Origin: Deltaproteobacteria bacterium
Lineage (GTDB): Bacteria > Desulfobacterota > Dissulfuribacteria > Dissulfuribacterales > UBA3076
Assembly (NCBI GenBank): GCA_003194495.1
Contig: PQXE01000002.1
Span: forward strand, 19,350 to 67,648
Length of the DNA: 48,299 nt
Direction: 5' to 3'
The translations under genes were made by a program, and so were the position numbers. Of the stretch, positions 42,626 to 48,299 are shown one piece after another. Within the stretch, counting starts at the first letter, position 1. The number at the start of each line of letters is the position of its first letter. The notes beneath the pieces are model-generated. The model was not told the origin of the DNA. It saw only the letters and a list, made by a program, of their open reading frames with translations, and made no database searches.

Positions 42626-43737
42626 ATGAACACGAAAATAAGAGCAGAAAAAGGCGGGATAACGGCAAACATGATGGGGTGATTATGCCTGTGCCAGCCT
42701 CTTCCGTTGAATTGCCTGAAGATTACGCTGATTTACTGTCAACCGTTAAAAAGCGGGTTCAGGCTGAACGATTGAAAGCTGTTTTGTCTGCCAATGCCGT
42801 GCAAATTCTCATGTATTGGGATATTGGCAATGACATCTTGCAGAAACAGGAGAAAGCCGGATGGGGAGCCAAAGTAATTGACCGGCTTTCATGTGACCTG
42901 AAAGATGCTTTTCCGGAAATGAACGGTTTTTCCGCGCGCAACCTCAAATACATGCGGAAGTTTGCAGAGGCCTGGCCGGATCGGAAAATAGTGCAGCGGG
43001 TCGCTGCACAAATTCCGTGGCGTAATAATCAGGCTCTTTTAGACAAGGTTAAAGATTATGATCTGCGCATCTGGTATGCAGAGCAAAATGCCGTTAATGG
43101 ATGGAGTCGAAATATTCTGACTATTCAAATAGATACGAAACTTCATAAACGGATTGGTCAAACAGCCAATAATTTTGAACTGACTCTTCCGCCGGCTGAA
43201 TCCGACATGGCGAACCAGATTTTCAAAGATCCTTATCTGTTTGATTTTCTGGGGACGGCTGAAGTTCGCAAAGAAGCAGAGCTTGAAACCAAACTTATTG
43301 AACATCTGGAAAAGTTTCTTTTAGAGCTTGGACAAGGCTTTGCCTTTGTAGGCAGACAAGTTCACATGGAAGTCGGCGGAGATGACTTTTATATCGATCT
43401 TCTGTTTTACCACCTTAAACTCCGCTGTTATGTGGTCGTAGAATTAAAGGCCGGAAAATTCTGTCCGGGACATGTCAGCCAGTTGACCATGTATATGAAT
43501 ATTGTGGATAATATGCTACGTCACCCGGATGACAAACCGACGATAGGGCTGTTGCTCGTTAAAGAAAAGAATCATACTGTCGCTAAATATGCCCTTGCCG
43601 GGTACACGAAACCAATCGGTGTGGCGGAATGGGAACAACAAATCACCGACTCTCTCCCTGAAGACTTGAAGCCAAGTCTGCCTTCCATTGAAGAACTTGA
43701 GCGGGAATTCGAAAATACGGAGAAATCCGAAGGATAA
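42622..43737 (+). CDS. YhcG/DUF1016 family PDDEXK nuclease
   Basis: 371 residues; ATG 42622 overlaps the previous stop. The N-terminal helical half (VPASSVELPEDYADLLSTVK, LSANAVQILMYWDIGNDILQ, GFSARNLKYMRKFAEAWP) is the DUF1016 N-terminal domain. The C-terminal half is a PDDEXK nuclease: LIEHLEKFLLELGQGFAFVG, GGDDFYIDLLFYHLKLRCYV then VVELKAGKF (the D...E-x-K core), and QLTMYMNIVDNM. Such proteins are frequent in defence islands and beside restriction systems; the substrate is unknown. It is not a core BREX gene, so it is an added component between brxC and pglX. Confidence 0.88.
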   Translation: MNEHENKSRKRRDNGKHDGVIMPVPASSVELPEDYADLLSTVKKRVQAERLKAVLSANAVQILMYWDIGNDILQKQEKAGWGAKVIDRLSCDLKDAFPEMNGFSARNLKYMRKFAEAWPDRKIVQRVAAQIPWRNNQALLDKVKDYDLRIWYAEQNAVNGWSRNILTIQIDTKLHKRIGQTANNFELTLPPAESDMANQIFKDPYLFDFLGTAEVRKEAELETKLIEHLEKFLLELGQGFAFVGRQVHMEVGGDDFYIDLLFYHLKLRCYVVVELKAGKFCPGHVSQLTMYMNIVDNMLRHPDDKPTIGLLLVKEKNHTVAKYALAGYTKPIGVAEWEQQITDSLPEDLKPSLPSIEELEREFENTEKSEG

Positions 43738-43849
43738 AGCAGTGACCAAGTTAGTGACCAAGATGGCTGAGCCCGTGAAGCAACTTGGTCAGTGGACAAG
43801 TGACCAGGTTCCTGGTTCATAGTTTGGAGTTTCTGGTTGGAGTAATTGA
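43738..43849. repeat. Repeat-rich gap before four-helix-bundle cassette 2
   Basis: 112 bases without a gene. GACCAAGTT and its complement AACTTGGTC form one small hairpin. GGTTCCTGGTTCATAG and TTTGGAGTTTCTGGTTGG follow. The latter pair with AACTGGAAACTCAGAACC and CAGGAACC inside the start of pglX (44350-44382), so the second four-helix gene is also framed by inverted repeats. Confidence 0.6.
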
Positions 43850-44239
43850 ATGGCAACGATACAAAAATTTGAAGACATAGACGCCTGGCAAAAGGCCAGA
43901 GAGTTGGTGAAAGTTATTTATTCCATCACTAATCAAGGCTCTTTTGCCAGAGATTTTGGTCTTCGCGATCAGATTCGCCGGGCTGCCGTTTCGATTATGT
44001 CCAATATCGCAGAGGGATTTGGCCGCGGCGGAAACCGTGAGTTTATACAATTTTTATCAACAGCAAGAGGTTCCGCATCAGAAGTTCAGGCACAGCTCTA
44101 TGTTGCTCTGGATGCAGATTACATAACGAAAGAACAATTTCGACAGCTATACGACTTAGCGCAATCATCCGGAAAACTGATTGGCGGTTTCATTCGCTAT
44201 CTGCAGAAGTCGGAACATAAAGGGGCCAAATACAAATGA
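43850..44239 (+). CDS. S23-type four-helix-bundle protein (second copy)
   Basis: 129 residues. FEDIDAWQKARELVKVIYSI, LRDQIRRAAVSIMSNIAEGF, GRGGNREFIQFLSTARGSAS and EVQAQLYVALDADYI give the very conserved WQ.AR...V and R.A.SI..NIAEG.GR pattern of the S23/four-helix-bundle family. It differs clearly from the copy at 42248 and so was gained separately, not by tandem duplication. It lies between the nuclease and pglX, bordered by GGTTCCTGG-type inverted repeats. Function unknown; nucleic-acid binding is known for related IVP/Avd proteins. Confidence 0.9.
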   Translation: MATIQKFEDIDAWQKARELVKVIYSITNQGSFARDFGLRDQIRRAAVSIMSNIAEGFGRGGNREFIQFLSTARGSASEVQAQLYVALDADYITKEQFRQLYDLAQSSGKLIGGFIRYLQKSEHKGAKYK

Positions 44240-44318
44240 GTTCTGTGTTCAGAGTTCTATGTTCTGGGTTTTTCAAAACCGGAACACGATTAAAATGTGA
44301 TGTACGAATAGGAAGTTA

Positions 44319-47117
44319 ATGATGGAACAAAAAACGTTTTTTGACTCAGAACTGGAAACTCAGAACCAGGAACCGCAACCGGTCACCTGTTTAGGTATGG
44401 AATTCCCAAGTGATGAAGCACGTCGCGCTTATTTTCTGGAAAAGCTGGCCGACCGGTTGCGCGACCCGGAGTTTCGGAAGATTGAGGGATTCCCTGTTGG
44501 TGAGGATGAAGACATCCTGGCGCTGTCCGATCCGCCTTACTACACCGCTTGTCCGAATCCGTTTATCGAAGATTTCATTCAACAGTATGGCAAGCCCTAT
44601 GACCCGAACGTGCCCTACAGCAAGGAACCCTTTGCTTCGGATGTGAGTGAGGGGAAAAACGATCCAATCTACAATGCCCACTCCTACCATACGAAGGTCC
44701 CACACAAGGCCATCATGAGGTATATCCTGCACTACACTGAACCCGGCGATATCGTCTTTGACGGATTCTGCGGTACAGGAATGACGGGTGTAGCGGCGCA
44801 ATTGTGCGATGATTCAAGCACCCTCGCTGCGCTTGGGTACACACCCAAATCCAATGATGAGCTTTTCGACAAGAACGACCAAAACATCGGAAGGAAGGGG
44901 TGCCGAAAGGCAATTCTGAATGACCTCTCTCCGGCAGCAACGCTTATCGCTGCTGGATATAACCTTACAAGATACCCAGAATCCTTTTCCACACTCGCCG
45001 CAGAGTTGCTCAAAAAGTTCAATCATGAATACGGATGGATGTACCAGACCAAGGACCCCAAGTCAGGAGACGTCTGCGACATCGATTTTACTGTTTGGTC
45101 AGAGGTGTTTAGTTGCCCTCACTGCTCAGGTGAATTGGAATTCTGGACACTGGCATACGATACCTCAACCGGCAAGATTATTGAAAAACCAACTTGCCCG
45201 CATTGCTCTGCTGAGGTTTCAAAACGAGATCTTGTCCGCCGTACAACGAAGTACTACGACAAGGCTATTGGGGCTACCCGTGCTAAACAGATTCTCAAAC
45301 CGGTTGAAATCCGTTATCGCCACCGAGGGGCCAAAAAGAAAAAACTGCCCGACGAAAAGGACCTTCAAGTCATAGCGAAGATCGAGCAGATGTTGGAGGA
45401 TATTGATTACCCTACTGAGTTAATGATGTTTACGCCTGAAGGCGAAGGATGGGGCGACCTTTATCGGGGCTACCACGAGGGCATCAGCCGGGTGCACGAT
45501 TTTCATCTTACACGCCAACTCGTTGCTTTCTCCATTCTCTGGCATAGCGCCGACGATCTCCCATCAGAGGAAGCGAAACGTCTCTGGCGTTTTACACTTC
45601 AAGGCATCGTCGTGAGCTTCACTCGGCGCAATAGGTTTCTGAAAAACGCTTACTCTCAGGTTAACCGGGCACTCAGCGGCACATTGTATATAGGCTCGAC
45701 AGTAAGTGAGCCGAGCCCAACATATGTCCTGACCGGGAAACTAAAACGTTTCAAGAAAGCTATTCCATCTTCTGAACGAGAAACGTTGGTCACAACTCAG
45801 TCATTGGCATCCGTGCTCGTTCCAGACAACTCGGTTGATTATGTTTTTATCGATCCGCCATTTGGAGATAACCTGCCTTATGCTGAACTGAACTTTCTGT
45901 GGGAAGCATGGCTTCGCGTGTTCACAATCGCAGCGAAAGACGCCGTAGTGAGTGGGACGCAGGAAAAGGATCTGTCAGTCTATACGTTAATGATGACCTC
46001 CTGCCTCAAGGAGGTGTACCGGCTTCTGAAACCTGGCCGATGGGTAACAATCGAATTTCACAATTCGAAGAATTCCGTCTGGACTGCTATCCAGGAGGCT
46101 TTGGGCCAAGCCGGGTTTATCATCGCTGATATCCGCGTTCTCGACAAAGGAATGTTAACCAAGAAGCAGCTTAACGCAAACGCGGTTAACAAAGACCTGG
46201 TAATCTCCGCCTATAAGCCAAACGGTGGGTTGGAGGAACGTTTCAAACTTGCGGCCGGCACCGAAGATGGTGTTTGGGATTTTGTCCGTACTCATCTCAA
46301 GCAACTTCCAGTATTTGTATCGGCCAATGGAATGGCAGAAATGATACCAGAGCGCCAGAATCACCTGCTGTTTGATCGTATGGTTGCCTTCCATGTCCAA
46401 CGAGGCACCACGGTACCTTTCTCTGCTGCCGAATTTTATGTGGGACTGGAACAACGCCTCCCTCCACGTGACGGTATGTATTTCCTGCCCGACCAGGCGG
46501 CCGAGTATGACAAGAAGCGAATGACGGTCAAGGAAGTGCTCCAGCTTCAGCTATTTGTCTCCGACGAGGCATCGGCCATCCAGTGGCTCAAACAGCAACT
46601 TATGAAGAAACCGCAAACGGCAGGTGAGCTGAAGCCACAATTCATGCAGGAAATTGGTGGTTGGCAAAAGAATGAAAGGATGCTCGAGCTTGATGAACTG
46701 CTGGAGCAGAACTTCCTACGCTACGACGGTAAGGACGAAGTTCCCAGCCAGATTCACAGCTACCTATCCTCAAACTTCAAGGAATTGCGTAACCTGGAAA
46801 AAGACGATTCAGCACTCAAGGCCAAAGCCAAAGACCGTTGGTACGTCCCCGACCCCAACAAGGCCGGTGATCTGGAGAAACTACGCGAGCGGGCCCTGAT
46901 GCGCGAATTCGAGGAATACCGCGAATCGAAGCAGAAACGCCTGAAGGTGTTCCGACTGGAGGCGGTCCGCGCCGGCTTCAAGAAGGCCTGGCAGGAACGC
47001 GACTATGGCACGATCATCGCCGTGGCCCGCAAGATTCCGGACAAGATCCTTCAGGAAGATCCCAAGCTCCTCATGTGGTACGACCAGGCTGTGACGCGTT
47101 CAGGGGAGGATGGCTAA
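44319..47117 (+). CDS. pglX: BREX type 3 DNA methylase PglX
   Basis: 932 residues. A DPPYYTACPNPF stretch opens the family domain (71-82), followed by the AdoMet-binding motif FDGFCGTGMTG (148-156) and the catalytic DPPF (512-515) with GDNLPYAELNFLWEAWLRV. A zinc ribbon (CPHCSGELEFW, CPHCSAEV) lies near 265-305. This is the methylase of BREX type 3, which marks host DNA so that the system can tell it from phage DNA. Residues about 9-20 (DSELETQNQEPQ) come from the border repeat of the cassette just upstream, so the first codons may be younger than the rest. ATG 44319 and 44322 are both possible after GGAAG. Confidence 0.82.
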   Translation: MMEQKTFFDSELETQNQEPQPVTCLGMEFPSDEARRAYFLEKLADRLRDPEFRKIEGFPVGEDEDILALSDPPYYTACPNPFIEDFIQQYGKPYDPNVPYSKEPFASDVSEGKNDPIYNAHSYHTKVPHKAIMRYILHYTEPGDIVFDGFCGTGMTGVAAQLCDDSSTLAALGYTPKSNDELFDKNDQNIGRKGCRKAILNDLSPAATLIAAGYNLTRYPESFSTLAAELLKKFNHEYGWMYQTKDPKSGDVCDIDFTVWSEVFSCPHCSGELEFWTLAYDTSTGKIIEKPTCPHCSAEVSKRDLVRRTTKYYDKAIGATRAKQILKPVEIRYRHRGAKKKKLPDEKDLQVIAKIEQMLEDIDYPTELMMFTPEGEGWGDLYRGYHEGISRVHDFHLTRQLVAFSILWHSADDLPSEEAKRLWRFTLQGIVVSFTRRNRFLKNAYSQVNRALSGTLYIGSTVSEPSPTYVLTGKLKRFKKAIPSSERETLVTTQSLASVLVPDNSVDYVFIDPPFGDNLPYAELNFLWEAWLRVFTIAAKDAVVSGTQEKDLSVYTLMMTSCLKEVYRLLKPGRWVTIEFHNSKNSVWTAIQEALGQAGFIIADIRVLDKGMLTKKQLNANAVNKDLVISAYKPNGGLEERFKLAAGTEDGVWDFVRTHLKQLPVFVSANGMAEMIPERQNHLLFDRMVAFHVQRGTTVPFSAAEFYVGLEQRLPPRDGMYFLPDQAAEYDKKRMTVKEVLQLQLFVSDEASAIQWLKQQLMKKPQTAGELKPQFMQEIGGWQKNERMLELDELLEQNFLRYDGKDEVPSQIHSYLSSNFKELRNLEKDDSALKAKAKDRWYVPDPNKAGDLEKLRERALMREFEEYRESKQKRLKVFRLEAVRAGFKKAWQERDYGTIIAVARKIPDKILQEDPKLLMWYDQAVTRSGEDG

Positions 47118-47119
47118 GA

Positions 47120-48004
47120 GTGTGGGCTTACGTGATACCTCATTTCAATACATTTTTGGCAAATCTTGAGCTCACTCAAAGCCAACGAGACGATGCCATG
47201 ACGAAAGTAGAGAGTGTCGGTAGATGTCTGCACGCAAAATACTACCAGGGCTCGTATGACCCTGGGAATGTAGTGGTTGTTGGTTCTTATGGAAAAGAGA
47301 CAGCCGTAAGGCCACCATCAGATATAGACATGCTCTATCTGCTACCTGCTTCCGAGTATTATCGGATCAATCAGGTCTTGGGAAATGGTCAGTCCCAGCT
47401 GCTTCAAGAGGTTAAGCGGGCCTTGGCTGATACTTTTCCCCGTACCGATCTAAGTGCTGACGGTCAAGTAGTGAAAGCCCCGTTTACTTCTTACTCTGTC
47501 GAAGTCGTCCCCTCGTTTCGGTGTGATGATGGTACTTACCTTACATGCCATACAGCTGATGGGGGGTCTTGGCGATCCAGTAATCCTGGTGCGGAATATC
47601 GTGCAATTACTGACGTGGATACTACCTATGACCTGAAAGCCACTCACCTCATAAAAATGCTGAAAGCATGGAAGCGCAACTGCAATGTTCCTCTGAAATC
47701 TATTGCTTTGGAGATTGCAGTGTGCTCGTTCGTGTACCAATGGCCGCATAATAAACAGTCAATTTTCTGGTATGACTGGATGGTAAGGGATTTTTTTGTA
47801 TTCCTATATCAATACCGAAATGGCACAGCAAAAGTCCCCGGTATTCAAGAGGAATTCTCTTTAGGAGATTCTTGGTTATCAAGATGTGAGTCGGCTTATT
47901 CAAGGGCTGTTAAGGCCTGTGATTACGAACATGATGAATATGAATTGCTGGCCGCAGATGAATGGAAGAAGATTTTTGGTGACCAATTCCAAAGAGTAGG
48001 CTGA
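47120..48004 (+). CDS. CD-NTase (SMODS-type, CBASS nucleotidyltransferase)
   Basis: 294 residues from GTG 47120, 3 bases after pglX and behind GGGAGGATGG; the ATG at 47075 would lie in pglX. The catalytic signature is complete: GSYGKETAVRPPSDID (G55, S56, D68, D70) and VEVVP (E128), with YDLKATHLIKMLKAWKRNCN in the C-terminal helical part. These enzymes make cyclic or linear oligonucleotide signals upon phage infection and switch on an effector encoded beside them. The base composition is more AT-rich than pglX, a sign of separate origin. Its effector is probably the SLATT-like gene that follows. Confidence 0.87.
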   Translation: MWAYVIPHFNTFLANLELTQSQRDDAMTKVESVGRCLHAKYYQGSYDPGNVVVVGSYGKETAVRPPSDIDMLYLLPASEYYRINQVLGNGQSQLLQEVKRALADTFPRTDLSADGQVVKAPFTSYSVEVVPSFRCDDGTYLTCHTADGGSWRSSNPGAEYRAITDVDTTYDLKATHLIKMLKAWKRNCNVPLKSIALEIAVCSFVYQWPHNKQSIFWYDWMVRDFFVFLYQYRNGTAKVPGIQEEFSLGDSWLSRCESAYSRAVKACDYEHDEYELLAADEWKKIFGDQFQRVG

Positions 48005-48021
48005 ATGTAGGGAGCGTGAGC

Positions 48022-48198
48022 ATGAATACAAGTAAAAACACACACGAGTATGAAAAGCTCCTGAGCGTAGTCCGTGAACTATATGGAAGAGTTGCATGGA
48101 CTCATAAAACCCACGAGAAGGACAGAGAAATTTGGAGCAATAAGGTGTGTCTGGTTCGCTGGGTAAATGTTTTACGTGGCTATGCACTTGACTCCTGA
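48022..48198 (+). CDS. SLATT-like CBASS effector, apparently frameshifted N-terminal part
   Basis: ATG 48022 follows TAGGGAG; 58 residues to the stop. YEKLLSVVRELYGRVAWTHK then THEKDREIW is like the start of SLATT-domain proteins, two-transmembrane effectors found next to CD-NTases. A full SLATT protein needs about 150 residues or more with two membrane helices; here the frame ends at TGA before any. The +1 frame continues from 48167 with FYVAMHLTPDGTIYCVCL, in which the last part fits the expected continuation only weakly, and stays open to the window end. A frameshift near 48165 or a degraded gene are both possible. Confidence 0.5.
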   Translation: MNTSKNTHEYEKLLSVVRELYGRVAWTHKTHEKDREIWSNKVCLVRWVNVLRGYALDS

Positions 48199-48299
48199 TG
48201 GCACTATATATTGTGTTTGTCTTAAAATGGCACATCGTGCAACTCATTGGGAATTTTCGTGTTCATCTCTCCCAGAGTTGCTGTACCGCCAACGATTTT

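Overview
The window holds most of the late region of a contractile-tailed (myovirus-type) prophage, followed by a bacterial defence island. All genes are on the plus strand and tightly packed, with strong GGAGG-type ribosome sites. The host is a Gram-negative bacterium. The IS66-like mini-transposons, the BREX type 3 genes and the small palindromic repeats would fit Desulfobacterota or a related proteobacterium, but nothing here fixes the taxon. There is no rRNA, tRNA, integrase, repressor or terminase in view.

Region 1 (1-11.8 kb), head: the broken end of a portal gene; a very large MuF-type minor head protein that also carries SAP/HeH-like repeats, a HipA/PI3K-like kinase-like domain and a possible ADP-ribosyltransferase-like end; a fusion of a DNA adenine methylase with a capsid protease-like domain; scaffold; decoration protein; major capsid protein; head-completion genes; and a Mu gpG-like gene. 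Region 2 (11.8-20.2 kb), tail shaft: terminator-like gene, sheath, tube, two tail chaperones joined by a probable -1 frameshift, and tape measure. Region 3 (20.2-37.3 kb), baseplate and fibres: CIS-tube/LysM-like proteins, gpD/gp27-like hub, M15 peptidase, holin-like proteins, gp5/VgrG-like spike, a glycosyltransferase, PAAR tip, gp25, baseplate J, tail protein I and fibre proteins.

The prophage is decayed. The portal is cut off, the decoration gene is frameshifted, and the gpG-like gene has an in-frame amber codon. The sheath gene is split by a 372-bp mini-transposon, and the terminator-like gene has lost its start to a related 147-bp element. Both elements begin GTAA and are flanked by exact 8-bp duplications, as in the IS66 family. 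Three intergenic gaps share a 33-bp motif with fixed internal spacing, a candidate phage late promoter.

Region 4 (37.3-48.3 kb), defence island: a near-consensus sigma-70 promoter with a dyad drives a small HTH regulator, then brxF, brxC and a pglX-type methylase (BREX type 3). Inserted among them are two S23-type four-helix-bundle genes bordered by small inverted repeats and a YhcG/DUF1016 nuclease. After pglX come a CD-NTase (CBASS-type) and a short, apparently frameshifted SLATT-like effector. The remaining BREX genes (helicase, pglZ, brxA) would lie to the right of the window. brxC itself carries two in-frame palindromic insertions.
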